This document shows positions 8,634 to 17,901 of a stretch of DNA of 64,000 nucleotides, piece after piece. The DNA lies in the NCBI RefSeq assembly GCF_030814815.1, contig NZ_JAUSVR010000005.1, positions 186,001 to 250,000 on the forward strand. The letters are read 5' to 3'. A program made the position numbers and the translations under genes. This DNA comes from Ancylobacter amanitiformis (lineage in GTDB: Bacteria; Pseudomonadota; Alphaproteobacteria; Rhizobiales; Xanthobacteraceae). Every line of letters starts with the position of its first letter. Within the stretch, counting starts at the first letter, position 1. Below the pieces are notes generated by a model that was given only the letters and a program-made list of their open reading frames with translations, was not told the DNA's origin and did no database searches.

Positions 8634-9731
8634 ATGGCCTTCGACCCTCTCATGTCCGCCACGCCGTCGCTCGCCCGGCTCGACGAACGCTCGCGCGAGA
8701 TCTTCCGCCAGATCGTCGAGACCTATCTGGCGACCGGCGAGCCGGCGGGCTCGCGCAACATCTCCCGCCTCATTCCCATGACGCTGTCGCCCGCCTCGGT
8801 GCGCAACGTGATGGCGGACCTGGAAGCGGCCGGCCTCATCTTCGCGCCGCATACCAGCGCCGGGCGCCTGCCGACCGAACTGGGGCTGCGCTTCTTCGTC
8901 GATGCGCTGCTGGAAATCGGCGACGTCTCGGAGGACGAGCGCAACTCGATCGAGACGCAGGTGCGTGCCGCCGCCAAGGCGCAGACCGTGGAAGGCGTGC
9001 TGGCGGAGGCAACCAACCTTCTGTCCGGCCTCACCCGCGGGGCGGGCGTCGTCACCACGACGAAGAGCGACACGCGGCTGAAACATATCGAGTTCGTCGC
9101 GCTCGATCCGACACGCGCGCTGCTGATCCTGGTGTCCGAGGATGGCGAGGTGGAGAATCGGCTGGTGCCGCTGCCCACCGGCCTGCCCGCCTCGGCGCTG
9201 GTCGAGGCGACCAACTTCCTCAATGCCCGCACGCGCGGGCGAACCCTGGCCGAGCTTCGCCACGAGGTGGAGCGCTCGCTCACCGCACGGCGCGCCGAGC
9301 TGGACGAGGTCACCGCCCGCGTGGTCGAGACCGGCCTCGCCAGCTGGTCCGGCGGCGACAAGGCCGAGCGCCGGCTTATCGTGCGCGGCCAGACACGGCT
9401 GCTGCACGACCTGCGCGCCATCGAGGACCTGGAGCGCGTGCGCCTGCTGTTCGACGACCTCGAATCCAAGCAGGAGGTGGTCGACCTCCTGGGCCGCGCC
9501 GAGGAGGCGCAGGGGCTGCGCATCTTCATCGGCTCCGAGAACAAGCTGTTCTCGCTCTCGGGCTCCTCCACCATCGTGGCGCCCTATCGCGACGGGCAGG
9601 GAAGGGTGGTCGGCGTGCTTGGGGTGATCGGCCCGACACGGCTGAACTATGCCCGCATCGTGCCCATGGTGGATTTCACCGCCCGGGTGGTGAGCCGGGT
9701 GCTGGCCGGTCCGGGGATTGACGCGGCTTGA
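8634..9731 (+). CDS. hrcA: Heat-inducible transcription repressor HrcA
   Basis: A 365-residue repressor that binds CIRCE operators in front of groESL or dnaK-type operons and loses activity on heat shock. The N-terminal winged helix ([26 protein letters not shown], then [18 protein letters not shown]) is followed by a GAF-like dimerisation domain ending [26 protein letters not shown] at 8634 is chosen over one 63 bp upstream, which would add an unlikely MPNYICC leader. grpE follows 79 bp downstream. I found no CIRCE element in this window, so its targets lie elsewhere. Confidence 0.96.
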   Translation: MAFDPLMSATPSLARLDERSREIFRQIVETYLATGEPAGSRNISRLIPMTLSPASVRNVMADLEAAGLIFAPHTSAGRLPTELGLRFFVDALLEIGDVSEDERNSIETQVRAAAKAQTVEGVLAEATNLLSGLTRGAGVVTTTKSDTRLKHIEFVALDPTRALLILVSEDGEVENRLVPLPTGLPASALVEATNFLNARTRGRTLAELRHEVERSLTARRAELDEVTARVVETGLASWSGGDKAERRLIVRGQTRLLHDLRAIEDLERVRLLFDDLESKQEVVDLLGRAEEAQGLRIFIGSENKLFSLSGSSTIVAPYRDGQGRVVGVLGVIGPTRLNYARIVPMVDFTARVVSRVLAGPGIDAA

Positions 9732-9810
9732 TTTTTCGCGCCCGCAACCCGATATGGCGGGCGTCCGCGTGGCGTTGTCGCGCGGGTAGTCCATTCCCGA
9801 CGAGGTACCT

Positions 9811-10425
9811 ATGAGCGAAGACACCCGCAACCCGGCGGAACAGCCCGACACTTCGGCCAGCGTTCCCCCCGAGGCGAGCGCGCCGGCGCCGGAGGACATC
9901 GCCGCCCAGTTCGCCGCCGAAAAGGAACGGCTGGAGGCCGAGATCGCGAGCCTGAAGGACAAGTTCCTGCGCGCCTTCGCCGAGGCCGACAATGTGCGCC
10001 GCCGCGCCGAGCGTGAGGTCGCCGACGCCAAGGTCTACGGCATTACCGGCTTCGCGCGCGACGTGCTGACCGTCGCCGACGATTTCGAGCGGGCCCTCGC
10101 CGCCATCGACGCCGATGCGCGCGCCAAGGCCGAGGGCACGCTGAAGACGCTGCTCGACGGCATCGACCTCACCAGCCGCGCCCTGACCCAGACGCTGACC
10201 AAGCACGGTGTGGCGAAGATCGAGCCGGAAGGCGCCAAGTTCGACCCGAATCTGCATCAGGCGATGTTCGAGGTGCCGAATACCGAGATCCCGTCCGGCA
10301 CGGTGGTGCAGGTGGTGCAGCCCGGCTACACGATCGGCGGCCGTGTGCTGCGTCCCGCGCTGGTCGGCGTGTCCAAGGGCGGCCCGAAGGCCGCGCCGGC
10401 CGAGACCCCCGCCGCGCAGGGCTGA
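9811..10425 (+). CDS. grpE: Nucleotide exchange factor GrpE
   Basis: Promotes ADP release from DnaK in the DnaK-DnaJ-GrpE chaperone cycle in the cytoplasm. The 204 residues include a flexible Pro/Ala-rich start, a long coiled coil (about 35-75, with [20 protein letters not shown]), and the C-terminal beta domain with the signature [14 protein letters not shown] and [19 protein letters not shown]. It probably shares the hrcA transcript and is followed by a hairpin before the convergent gene. Confidence 0.97.
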   Translation: MSEDTRNPAEQPDTSASVPPEASAPAPEDIAAQFAAEKERLEAEIASLKDKFLRAFAEADNVRRRAEREVADAKVYGITGFARDVLTVADDFERALAAIDADARAKAEGTLKTLLDGIDLTSRALTQTLTKHGVAKIEPEGAKFDPNLHQAMFEVPNTEIPSGTVVQVVQPGYTIGGRVLRPALVGVSKGGPKAAPAETPAAQG

Positions 10426-10429
10426 GTTC

Positions 10430-10461
10430 GACGAGCGCCGCCGGATGCCGCGGCGCTCGTC
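10430..10461. terminator. Strong hairpin between convergent genes
   Basis: GACGAGCGCCG at 10430-10440 pairs perfectly with CGGCGCTCGTC at 10451-10461 around a 10-base loop. No T-run follows on either strand. It may end transcription with help from Rho or protect the grpE mRNA end rather than act as a classical intrinsic terminator. Confidence 0.5.
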
Positions 10462-10491
10462 ACCCCACCATGACTCTTGCCGCAGTGGCCC

Positions 10492-11481
10492 TTACCGCAG
10501 TTCGATGCCGTCGCGCAGGCCGCGCATGGCATCGAAATTGGCGTCGAAACCGTCCGCCGGGGCGACGCCGACCATGCGCAGGTAATTGCCGCGGCTGAAG
10601 CGGATCCACTGCGCGACCTTGAGCGGCTTGCCGCTCTGCACTTCCTCCGCCGAGGCGATCACCTCGATGCCCGGCTGCCCGCCGATGCGCAGCGGGCCGC
10701 CCCGCTCGATGCGCAGGTTCTTCACGCCCGGCACGGTGGCGATGGCGCGCTTGGCGAGGCTCTCGCGCTCTTCCTCGCGCACGTCCCCGCGCGCGACGGA
10801 AGCGATGAAATAAGGGTGCTCACCCGCCGCATCCGGCCCGGTTCCCTCGCCCTTGACGCCCTCGCCCTTGACCAGCAGCACGGCCGAAGCGCCCAGCACC
10901 TTCAGCACGCGATAGCCTTCCATGTTGGCGATGGAGAAGGGCAGGCGCGCCAGCATCTCGTCCTGCGTCGGCGGCGCCCGGAAGGTGATGCTGCGCAACG
11001 CCGCCTCGATCATCGCATCGGAATATCCCGCGCTGGCCGCTTCGGGAAACTGCACCGTCACCATGGCGGCGGTGGTGTCATTGCGGGCGACCAGGATCCA
11101 TTTCTTCAGCGCCACCGCGCCGACACTCTGGTAGCCGGCGAACAGCATGCCCTTGCTGCCATTGGCCAGCTCGAAATCGCGCTTGCTCTCGATGGTGATG
11201 TTCTTGCCCTGCAGCGCCTCCGGGCGGAAGCTGGCGATGACATCGTCATAGGCGGCGGCCGGCACTTCGAGGATCAGGATCGCCGCCTGCGCACCGCGAT
11301 TCTCGAAGCCGCTGACGCCGGGAATCTCCACCATGCCCGGCGGTGGCTCGAGGCCGACCGAGCCCTGATTGGGAAAGACCGCCTGCGCGGCGGCCGGCAG
11401 GACGCCGGCCAGCAGGAGCGGCAGGCAGGCCAGCAGCGCGGCCAGAATGGCGGCGATGGGGGCGCGTATCGGGCGGCGCAT
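10492..11481 (-). CDS. Secreted protein of unknown function
   Basis: I do not recognise a named family. The 329-residue protein starts with a clear Sec signal peptide: RRPIR, a hydrophobic stretch to about residue 33, and likely cleavage after AAAQA. It should be periplasmic. The mature part has alternating strands with segments such as KWILVARNDTTAAMVTVQFPE and an ITFRAPP-like motif near the middle, reminiscent of PsbP/DUF1795-like folds, but that is a loose impression. It is encoded alone between alkB and grpE, 131 bp downstream of alkB on the same strand. Confidence 0.75.
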   Translation of the reverse strand: MRRPIRAPIAAILAALLACLPLLLAGVLPAAAQAVFPNQGSVGLEPPPGMVEIPGVSGFENRGAQAAILILEVPAAAYDDVIASFRPEALQGKNITIESKRDFELANGSKGMLFAGYQSVGAVALKKWILVARNDTTAAMVTVQFPEAASAGYSDAMIEAALRSITFRAPPTQDEMLARLPFSIANMEGYRVLKVLGASAVLLVKGEGVKGEGTGPDAAGEHPYFIASVARGDVREEERESLAKRAIATVPGVKNLRIERGGPLRIGGQPGIEVIASAEEVQSGKPLKVAQWIRFSRGNYLRMVGVAPADGFDANFDAMRGLRDGIELR

Positions 11482-11612
11482 TCCTTATCCTTCAGATGGC
11501 GCGGGTGGAACCGGCAGGCCGGCACCCCGCAGCGTCGGGCAAGAGCGGTGATCGGTAGGCAAGAGGCGTGAACAGGAGGCAAGGGGCGGGAGGCGTGGTC
11601 GAACCCCGTTGT

Positions 11613-12275
11613 TTACGCGCAAAAAGGCGGAATTTCGCCATGATCCGCCATATGCACGCGACGTAACGTCAGATTGATGCGTCCGGGCTGGCGCAGCAGG
11701 GTCGAGCTTTCCGGCAGGATGCGGTCGATGCCGTGAAAGGCGAGCCGGCTCGGCCCCGACAGCAGCAGCGCGTCGCCCGAGGCGAGGCGGATCGAGCGTG
11801 TGGGATCCTTGCGCGCCGTCCCGCCGATGCGGAACAGCGCCGTGTCGCCCAGCGAGAACGACAGCACCGGGGCGGAAAATTCCGCCTCGTCGCGGTCCTG
11901 ATGCAGTCCCATGCGGGCACCGGGCGCGTACCAGTTGATGAGGCAGGCCTCCGGCGCCAGCGTCGTGCCGGCAAGTTCCGCCCAGGCCCGCGTGAGCAGA
12001 TCGGGAAAGGGCGGCCACGGCTCGCCGGTTTCGGGATGGGTCGGCTGGTAGCGATAGCCGGTCTGGTCCGACACCCAGCCGAGCGGCCCGCAATTCGACA
12101 TGCGCACCGAGAACGGCTTTCCCGTGCGCGGCATGCGCGGGGTGAACAGCGGCGCGGCGATGAGGATCTGTCGCAGTTCCTCCGCCAGCGCTTCCTGCCC
12201 CGGCCTGTCGAGCCAGCCGGGCCACCACAGGCAGCCGGGAGCGATTTCGATCGGCGCGGGGGTAGCCGACGCCAT
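11613..12275 (-). CDS. alkB: Alkylated DNA repair dioxygenase AlkB
   Basis: A Fe(II)/2-oxoglutarate-dependent dioxygenase that oxidatively removes methyl groups from 1-methyladenine and 3-methylcytosine. The 220-residue protein has the iron triad HQD (His125, Asp127) and His181, and the 2-oxoglutarate-binding segment RINLTLRR (Arg199-x-Asn201-x-x-x-Arg205). NCGPLGWVSDQTGYRY at 61-76 is the typical nucleotide-recognition region. It starts 3 bp after the coaA stop, so the two are presumably co-transcribed although functionally unrelated. Confidence 0.93.
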   Translation of the reverse strand: MASATPAPIEIAPGCLWWPGWLDRPGQEALAEELRQILIAAPLFTPRMPRTGKPFSVRMSNCGPLGWVSDQTGYRYQPTHPETGEPWPPFPDLLTRAWAELAGTTLAPEACLINWYAPGARMGLHQDRDEAEFSAPVLSFSLGDTALFRIGGTARKDPTRSIRLASGDALLLSGPSRLAFHGIDRILPESSTLLRQPGRINLTLRRVHMADHGEIPPFCA

Positions 12276-12278
12276 GCG

Positions 12279-13238
12279 TCAGAGCTTCCTCAGCGCCACC
12301 GCCTCGACCTCGTGGTCGCCGCCCTTGCGCAGGATCAGGTCGGCGCGCTGGCGGGTCGGCAGGATGTTCTCGCGCAGGTTCGCGAGGTTGATCGTGTGCC
12401 AGATCGCCCGCGCGGTGGCGTCGGCCTCGGCGTCGGAGAGGGTGGAATAACGGTGGAAATAGGCGGCCGGGTCGCGGAACGCGGTCTGCCGCAGCCGCAT
12501 GAAGCGCTCGACATACCAGCGCTCCAGGATCGCCTCGTCGGCATCGATATAGATCTTGAAGTCGAAGAAGTCGGAGACGAAGGGAATGCCCTTGCCGTCC
12601 TTGGGCGGGCGCGAGGTCTGCAGCACGTTCAGCCCCTCGACGATGAGGATGTCGGGCTGGTCGACCTCGACCGATTCATTCGGCATCACGTCATAGTTGA
12701 AATGGCTGTAGATCGGCGCCCGCACCGGCCGCCGGCCGGCCTTGATGTCGGACAGGAAGTGCAGCAGCGCCGGCAGGTCGTAGCTCTCGGGAAAGCCCTT
12801 GCGGCTCATCAGCCCTTCCTGCTCCAGCACGGCATTGGGCAAGAGAAACCCGTCGGTCGTCACCAGCGCCACCTTGGGCGTGTTCGGCCAGCGCCCGAGC
12901 AACGCCTGCAGCACGCGCGACGTCGTGGACTTGCCCACCGCCACCGATCCGGCGACGCCGATAATATAGGGCATCTTGCCGCCTTCCTCGGGGCCGAGGA
13001 AGCGCTGCATGGCGCGGAACAGCTTCTGCGTGGCGCCGACATACATGGACAGAAGGCGCGAAAGCGGGAGATAGATCTCCTCGATCTGGGACAGCGACAG
13101 CCGGTCGTTCAGCCCCTGCAGCCGGGCGATCTCGTCCGGCTGCAGGGGCTGGGGCGTGTCGGCGCGCAGCGTCGCCCATTCGGCGCGCGTGAAATTGCGG
13201 TAGGGCGAGAGCCCGCGTTCGTCGAGCTTCATTTCCAT
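12279..13238 (-). CDS. coaA: Pantothenate kinase, type I
   Basis: Phosphorylates pantothenate to 4'-phosphopantothenate, the committed step of coenzyme A synthesis. The 319-residue protein carries the P-loop [12 protein letters not shown] (about 94-105), [20 protein letters not shown] and [14 protein letters not shown], all hallmarks of prokaryotic CoaA. ATG at 13238 ([10 protein letters not shown]) matches the family start, with GGGA upstream. The gene follows hisE at about 130 bp, an order conserved in Rhizobiales. Confidence 0.97.
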   Translation of the reverse strand: MEMKLDERGLSPYRNFTRAEWATLRADTPQPLQPDEIARLQGLNDRLSLSQIEEIYLPLSRLLSMYVGATQKLFRAMQRFLGPEEGGKMPYIIGVAGSVAVGKSTTSRVLQALLGRWPNTPKVALVTTDGFLLPNAVLEQEGLMSRKGFPESYDLPALLHFLSDIKAGRRPVRAPIYSHFNYDVMPNESVEVDQPDILIVEGLNVLQTSRPPKDGKGIPFVSDFFDFKIYIDADEAILERWYVERFMRLRQTAFRDPAAYFHRYSTLSDAEADATARAIWHTINLANLRENILPTRQRADLILRKGGDHEVEAVALRKL

Positions 13239-13368
13239 CGGCACGTTTCCCGGTCCCGTCGCCCGGGCGTTGAGATCGCAGGGCGTTGGATCGACCGATA
13301 CCACATCGGCCCGGGCCGTCACACGGCCGTCACGCGGCCGGAAGGCGGGAAAGGGCCGTGCCCGCCCG

Positions 13369-13701
13369 TCAGCCCGGGCGGGACGCCTTCTCCTCCAGGC
13401 CGGACTGGCGCGTGCGACGGGCCAACTCGGCATAGACGTCTTCCAGCGGCACGCCGCGCGCCTGCAACAGCACGACCAGATGGTAGAGAAGATCGGCGGT
13501 TTCGGAAACGACGGCTTTGGTATCAGCACCGACCGCGGCGAGCGCGGTCTCCACCGCCTCCTCGCCAAGCTTCTGCGCGCATTTGGCGACGCCCTTGGCC
13601 AGAAGCGTGCGCGTATAGGATGCCTCGCCCTCCCCCGTCGCCCGCCGCGCGACGAGGGCGGCGAGTTGTTCCAGAGTCACGCGTTCACTCAGATCCGCCA
13701 T
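13369..13701 (-). CDS. hisE: Phosphoribosyl-ATP diphosphatase
   Basis: Hydrolyses phosphoribosyl-ATP to phosphoribosyl-AMP, the second step of histidine synthesis. It is a 110-residue stand-alone HisE (MazG-like fold) with [14 protein letters not shown] and the metal-binding [13 protein letters not shown] segment. It lies 24 bp after hisF in the hisB-DUF2628-hisHAFE operon. hisI, the next enzyme, is not in the window. Confidence 0.96.
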   Translation of the reverse strand: MADLSERVTLEQLAALVARRATGEGEASYTRTLLAKGVAKCAQKLGEEAVETALAAVGADTKAVVSETADLLYHLVVLLQARGVPLEDVYAELARRTRQSGLEEKASRPG

Positions 13702-13725
13702 ATTCCGCCACCTTGTCCGCCTCGC

Positions 13726-14544
13726 TCAAAACGTGTCGCCGCCGCCGCCGCGGACCGGCAGCCCGGCCGCGGCGAGCCGCTCCTTGGCTTCACCGATGGT
13801 GAAGGTGCCGAAATGGAAGATCGACGCCGCCAGCACCGCCGAGGCGCCGCCGTCGCGGATGCCGTCGACCAGGTGATCGAGCGTGCCCACCCCGCCCGAG
13901 GCGATGACCGGCACCGACACGGCGTCGGAAATGGCGCGGGTCAGCTCCAGGTCGAAGCCCTCGCCGGTGCCGTCGCGATCCATCGAGGTGAGAAGAATCT
14001 CGCCGGCGCCGAGCGACACGACTTCGCGGGCGTAGTCGACCGCGTCGAGGCCGGTGCGGTTGCGCCCGCCATGGGTGAAAATCTCCCAGCGCGGCGGCTC
14101 GCCGGGCGCGGACACTTTCTTGGCGTCGATGGCAACGACGATGCACTGCTCGCCGAACTTGTCCGCCGCCTCGCGCACGAATTCGCGCCGGTTCACCGCC
14201 GCGGTGTTGATCGACACCTTGTCGGCGCCGGCATTGAGCAGCGCCCGGATATCTTCCACCGTGCGCACGCCGCCGCCCACGGTGAGCGGCATGAAGCACT
14301 GCTCGGCGGTGCGGCTCACCACGTCGATCAGCGTGCTGCGCGCCTCGACGCTGGCGGTGATGTCGAGGAAGCACAATTCGTCGGCGCCGGCGGCGTCATA
14401 GGCCTTCGCCGCCTCCACCGGATCGCCGGCATCGCGCAGGTCGACGAATTTCACGCCCTTGACGACACGGCCGTCCTTGACGTCGAGGCAGGGAATGACG
14501 CGAACCTTGAGGCGCGACTCCTCGCTGGACTTCATCCCGCTCAT
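13726..14544 (-). CDS. hisF: Imidazole glycerol phosphate synthase, cyclase subunit
   Basis: The cyclase half of the HisF-HisH complex uses ammonia from HisH to convert PRFAR into imidazole glycerol phosphate and AICAR. The 272-residue TIM barrel shows [17 protein letters not shown] (catalytic Asp), [12 protein letters not shown] and [14 protein letters not shown] (second catalytic Asp). The ATG at 14544 overlaps the hisA stop in ATGA. A second Met three codons in is an alternative start. An insertion [20 protein letters not shown] sits at the usual variable loop. Confidence 0.98.
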   Translation of the reverse strand: MSGMKSSEESRLKVRVIPCLDVKDGRVVKGVKFVDLRDAGDPVEAAKAYDAAGADELCFLDITASVEARSTLIDVVSRTAEQCFMPLTVGGGVRTVEDIRALLNAGADKVSINTAAVNRREFVREAADKFGEQCIVVAIDAKKVSAPGEPPRWEIFTHGGRNRTGLDAVDYAREVVSLGAGEILLTSMDRDGTGEGFDLELTRAISDAVSVPVIASGGVGTLDHLVDGIRDGGASAVLAASIFHFGTFTIGEAKERLAAAGLPVRGGGGDTF

Positions 14545-15275
14545 GCCGGCAGCCCCGCCACCAGCGCCAGCGCCGCGCGCGGATCCAGCCTTCCATCATA
14601 GAGCGCGCGCCCGGTAATGGCGCCCTCCAGCTTTTTCGCGCGCGGCTCCAGCAGCGCCTTCACATCCTCGATCGAGGCGAGGCCGCCGGAGGCGATGACG
14701 GGAAGCGAGATGGCATCGGCCAGCGCGATGGTCGCCTCAAGGTTGAGCCCCTTCAGCAGGCCGTCGCGGGCGATGTCGGTATAGATGATGGCGGCGACGC
14801 CGGCATCCTCGAAGCGCCGCGCCAGTTCCAGCGCGGTAAGCTCGGAGGTCTCCGCCCAGCCTTCCACCGCCACGTGCCCGTCTTTGGCATCTAACCCCAC
14901 CGCGACGCGGCCGGGGAAGCGGCGCGCCGCCTCCCTCACGAAGGCCGGATCGCGCACCGCCGCCGTGCCGAGGATGACGCGCGTTATGCCCTTGGCCAGC
15001 CAGGCCTCGACACCTGCGAGATCGCGAATGCCGCCGCCGAGTTGCACCGGCATGGCGACGGTCTCCAGGATGCGCTCGACCGCGATCGCGTTCACCGGCT
15101 TGCCGGCAAAGGCGCCGTCGAGATCGACAATGTGCAGGTAGCGAAAGCCCTGGGCCTCGAAGACGGCCGCCTGCTGCGCCGGGTCGTGGTTGAAGATGGT
15201 GGCCCGTGCCATGTCGCCCTGTTGCAGGCGCACGCACTTGCCTTCCTTGAGATCGATGGCGGGAAAAAGGATCAC
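14541..15275 (-). CDS. hisA: ProFAR isomerase (HisA)
   Basis: Isomerises phosphoribosyl-formimino-AICAR-phosphate in histidine synthesis. This half-barrel-repeat TIM protein contains [32 protein letters not shown] and [16 protein letters not shown] choose the GTG at 15275, since it overlaps the hisH stop as GTGA, the family begins (M)ILFPAIDL, and neighbouring genes use the same overlap. An ATG at 15284 giving three extra residues is the alternative. Neither start has a clear Shine-Dalgarno, consistent with coupled translation. Confidence 0.96.
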   Translation of the reverse strand: MILFPAIDLKEGKCVRLQQGDMARATIFNHDPAQQAAVFEAQGFRYLHIVDLDGAFAGKPVNAIAVERILETVAMPVQLGGGIRDLAGVEAWLAKGITRVILGTAAVRDPAFVREAARRFPGRVAVGLDAKDGHVAVEGWAETSELTALELARRFEDAGVAAIIYTDIARDGLLKGLNLEATIALADAISLPVIASGGLASIEDVKALLEPRAKKLEGAITGRALYDGRLDPRAALALVAGLPA

Positions 15276-15934
15276 GGCGTCCACGCGAGGAAATTGGCGA
15301 GAAGGGCGAGGCCGAGGCGCTGGCTCTTCTCCGGATGGAACTGGGTTCCGGCAATGTTGTCGCGGCCGACCACCGCCGTGACCTTGCCGCCATAGTCGCT
15401 GGTGGCGATCACGTCGACGGGGCGCGCCGCATTCAGGTGATAGGAATGGACGAAATAGGCGTCGAGGCCGGCCGGCCCCGTGGGGATGCCGGCGAGGAGT
15501 GGGTGCGGGCGCACCAGATCGAGCGAATTCCAGCCCATGTGCGGAATCTTCAGCGCGGGATCGGTGGGGGCGAGCTTGACCACATCGCCCTCGATCCAGC
15601 CAAGGCCCCGCGTTTCGCCGTGCTCAAGCCCGCGCGTCGCCATCAGCTGAAGGCCCACGCAGATGCCCAAAAACGGCGTGCCGCGGCCGAGCACCGCCTC
15701 GGTGAGCGCCTCGACCATGCCCGGCACGGCGTCCAGCCCGCGCCGGCAGTCGGCATAGGCCCCCACCCCCGGCAGCACGATGCGATCGGCGCGGCGCACC
15801 ACCTCCGGGTCGGCCGTCACCAGCACGGTGCGGTTGCCGGCGCTCTCGCGGGCGGCGCGCTCCAGCGCCTTGCCGGCGGAATGAAGATTGCCCGAGCCAT
15901 AGTCGATCAGGGCGACAGGTGCGGGCGGCATCAT
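15272..15934 (-). CDS. hisH: Imidazole glycerol phosphate synthase, glutaminase subunit
   Basis: Releases ammonia from glutamine and channels it to HisF. The 220-residue class I amidotransferase shows [12 protein letters not shown] at the N-terminus, the nucleophile segment [11 protein letters not shown], and the His-Glu pair in [13 protein letters not shown]. The start ATG at 15934 overlaps the upstream DUF2628 stop as ATGA and has GGAGG about 8 bp upstream. Confidence 0.97.
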   Translation of the reverse strand: MMPPAPVALIDYGSGNLHSAGKALERAARESAGNRTVLVTADPEVVRRADRIVLPGVGAYADCRRGLDAVPGMVEALTEAVLGRGTPFLGICVGLQLMATRGLEHGETRGLGWIEGDVVKLAPTDPALKIPHMGWNSLDLVRPHPLLAGIPTGPAGLDAYFVHSYHLNAARPVDVIATSDYGGKVTAVVGRDNIAGTQFHPEKSQRLGLALLANFLAWTP

Positions 15935-16428
15935 CGGCCAGCCTCCGGAAACAGGCCGAGCACCGGGCCCGCCGTGGGGCGCGGAACCGGCGTGACAGCA
16001 AGGGGGGAGCCCGGGCTGCGGGCGAGCGGGCGAAGGCCCGCCCCGCCGAGCCGGGCCTCGAAATAGCGCTGCTCGGCCGCTTCCAGCGTCGGCGCAGCCA
16101 CCGCCCCGGCCTCCTCGAAGCCGCGCCACCCAAGGCTCGACCGGCGCAGCGACGGCAGCGCGATGGCGACCGCGATATTGACCAAGAGCGCCAGCAGCGG
16201 CACGCCACGCTCAAGCTCCAGCTGGCTCGCCGCGAAACCGATCAGCCCCTGCAGCAGCACGTAGCCGATCAGAGCGAGCCACAGCCGATGGACGAGAAGC
16301 ACCAGCGGCGCGAGGAGAATCGCGCTCCACGACAATTTCTCCGGCACGAGGACGACGCCGTCCGCCCAAGCGAGCGTGTTCGCCGTCTCGTCCGCGCCGT
16401 CCGGCTCGAAAACCGTCCACACCGTCAA
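15931..16428 (-). CDS. DUF2628 domain membrane protein within the his operon
   Basis: A 165-residue protein of unknown function. The N-terminal part [10 protein letters not shown] with FVPEKLSW-like [16 protein letters not shown] is the DUF2628 signature. Two or three hydrophobic segments lie at about residues 36-58, 60-68 and 78-92, so it should sit in the inner membrane with a long proline-rich cytoplasmic or periplasmic tail. It is placed between hisB (27 bp upstream) and hisH (4-bp overlap). Such genes recur inside the Rhizobiales his operon, but no histidine-related function is known to me. Confidence 0.82.
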   Translation of the reverse strand: MTVWTVFEPDGADETANTLAWADGVVLVPEKLSWSAILLAPLVLLVHRLWLALIGYVLLQGLIGFAASQLELERGVPLLALLVNIAVAIALPSLRRSSLGWRGFEEAGAVAAPTLEAAEQRYFEARLGGAGLRPLARSPGSPLAVTPVPRPTAGPVLGLFPEAGR

Positions 16429-16455
16429 TGTTCCGCCTCCGAAATCAGCCGCGCC

Positions 16456-17049
16456 TCAGCCCCCGAGGCTGCCTTTGGTGGAGGGGATTTCCCCCGCGCT
16501 CGCCGGATCGATCGCCACCGCTGCCCGGAGCGCCCGGGCGAGGCCCTTGAAGCAGCTCTCGGCGATGTGGTGGGCGTTCAGCCCGTACAGCGTCTCCACA
16601 TGCAGGGTCAGGCCGGCATGGATGGCGAAGGCCTGAAAGAACTCGCGCACCAGCTCGGTGTCGAATTCGCCGATCTTGGCCGCGGGGAATTCCGTGCGGA
16701 AGACGAGGAAGGGCCGACCGGAAATGTCGAGCGCGACGCGGGTCAGCGTCTCGTCCATCGGCATTGCCAAGCTCGCATAGCGGGTGATGCCGCGCATGTC
16801 GCCCAGCGCCTGGCGCAGCGCCTGACCGAGCGCGATGCCGACATCCTCCACCGTGTGATGGAAATCGATATGCAGGTCGCCGGTCGCCTGGATGTCCATG
16901 TCGATGCGCGAATGGCGGGCGAGCAGGTCCAGCATGTGGTCGAAGAAGCCGACACCGGTCGCGATCGTCGCCTTCCCCGTGCCATCGAGATCGATGGCGA
17001 GGCGGATCTGCGTTTCCTTGGTGGCGCGGGTAATGCTGGCCGTGCGCAT
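16456..17049 (-). CDS. hisB: Imidazoleglycerol-phosphate dehydratase
   Basis: Dehydrates imidazole glycerol phosphate to imidazole acetol phosphate with manganese. This is a 197-residue monofunctional HisB without the phosphatase domain found in enterobacteria. [33 protein letters not shown] and [18 protein letters not shown] carry the repeated metal-binding His/Glu motifs. It is the first gene of the minus-strand his operon, divergent from hslV with a 177-bp shared upstream region. Confidence 0.98.
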   Translation of the reverse strand: MRTASITRATKETQIRLAIDLDGTGKATIATGVGFFDHMLDLLARHSRIDMDIQATGDLHIDFHHTVEDVGIALGQALRQALGDMRGITRYASLAMPMDETLTRVALDISGRPFLVFRTEFPAAKIGEFDTELVREFFQAFAIHAGLTLHVETLYGLNAHHIAESCFKGLARALRAAVAIDPASAGEIPSTKGSLGG

Positions 17050-17080
17050 GGGCGGATCGAGCTCCCGGAAGAGCCGGCGT

Positions 17081-17093
17081 CTTAGCAGCTAAG
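17081..17093. promoter_or_regulatory. 13-bp palindrome upstream of hisB
   Basis: CTTAGCAGCTAAG is a perfect inverted repeat (CTTAGC-A-GCTAAG) 31 bp upstream of hisB and about 130 bp from hslV. Its position suits an operator for the his operon, but no matching second site was seen and the regulator is unknown. Confidence 0.3.
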
Positions 17094-17226
17094 TTGCTGG
17101 GATGCCATATGCGCCCGCTCGGCCGCCATGCACGCGGTGGAGGCGCCGGCGCGCCGGCGAGTTGCGCTGGCGCTTTGACGGCTTAAGTAAGGGTTTCGAC
17201 CGGAGCCCTCGACAGCAGAGCCTTTC

Positions 17227-17772
17227 ATGAGCCATTCCCCCGACACGATCTACGGCACCACCATCGTCTCGGTCCGCTCCGGCGGGCGCGTCGCCATTGG
17301 CGGCGACGGGCAGGTGACGCTCGGCAACACGGTGATGAAGTCGAATGCGCGCAAGGTGCGCCGGCTGGGCAAGGGCGACGTGATTGGCGGCTTCGCCGGC
17401 GCCACGGCCGATGCCTTCACCCTGTTCGAGCGGCTGGAAGCCAAGCTGGAACAATATCCCGGCCAGCTGCAGCGCGCCGCGGTGGAACTGGCCAAGGACT
17501 GGCGCACCGACCGCTACCTGCGCCGTCTCGAGGCGATGATGATCGTCGCCGACGCCAATGTGACGCTCGTGCTCACCGGCACCGGCGATGTGCTGGAGCC
17601 GGAAAACGGCATCGCCGCCATCGGCTCGGGCGGTGGTTTCGCCCTCGCCGCGGCGCGTGCGCTGGCCGATAGCGGGCAGGATGCGCAGGCCATCGTGCGC
17701 AAGAGCCTCGCCATCGCCGCCGATATCTGCATCTACACCAACCATAATGTGGTGGTGGAGACGATCGGGTGA
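17227..17772 (+). CDS. hslV: ATP-dependent protease peptidase subunit HslV (ClpQ)
   Basis: Proteolytic subunit of the HslVU (ClpYQ) protease, a two-ring cytoplasmic machine degrading misfolded and some regulatory proteins. The 181-residue protein has the propeptide-like start [10 protein letters not shown] before TTIVSVR, so Thr11 is the expected N-terminal nucleophile after processing. [14 protein letters not shown] and [14 protein letters not shown] are family signatures. hslU follows 129 bp later, with a REP-like element in the gap. Confidence 0.97.
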   Translation: MSHSPDTIYGTTIVSVRSGGRVAIGGDGQVTLGNTVMKSNARKVRRLGKGDVIGGFAGATADAFTLFERLEAKLEQYPGQLQRAAVELAKDWRTDRYLRRLEAMMIVADANVTLVLTGTGDVLEPENGIAAIGSGGGFALAAARALADSGQDAQAIVRKSLAIAADICIYTNHNVVVETIG

Positions 17773-17780
17773 CATCGCCC

Positions 17781-17880
17781 CGTCGTCCCGGACGCCGACG
17801 GCGATCCGGGACCGCGTGACGCTCTCTCATTTTCCTGCGATCCCGGCTCGGCGCCCTGCGGCCGCCGGCCGGGATGACGG
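17781..17880. repeat. REP-like palindromic elements between hslV and hslU
   Basis: Two imperfect palindromes are present. CGTCGTCCCGGAC...GATCCGGGACCGCG occupies 17781-17817. A second begins GATCCCGGCTCG at 17838 and ends GGCCGGGATGACGG at 17880. The second resembles the elements at 5796 and 19277. They occupy nearly all of the hslV-hslU spacer and could reduce hslU expression or protect the hslV mRNA. Confidence 0.65.
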
Positions 17881-17901
17881 CCATCGGAACAGAAACAGCC
17901 C

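Noticed and set aside
11733-13802. 689-codon plus-strand frame over alkB, coaA and hisE
   Set aside because: All three opposite-strand genes are convincing and this frame has low-complexity Arg/Gly-rich sequence.
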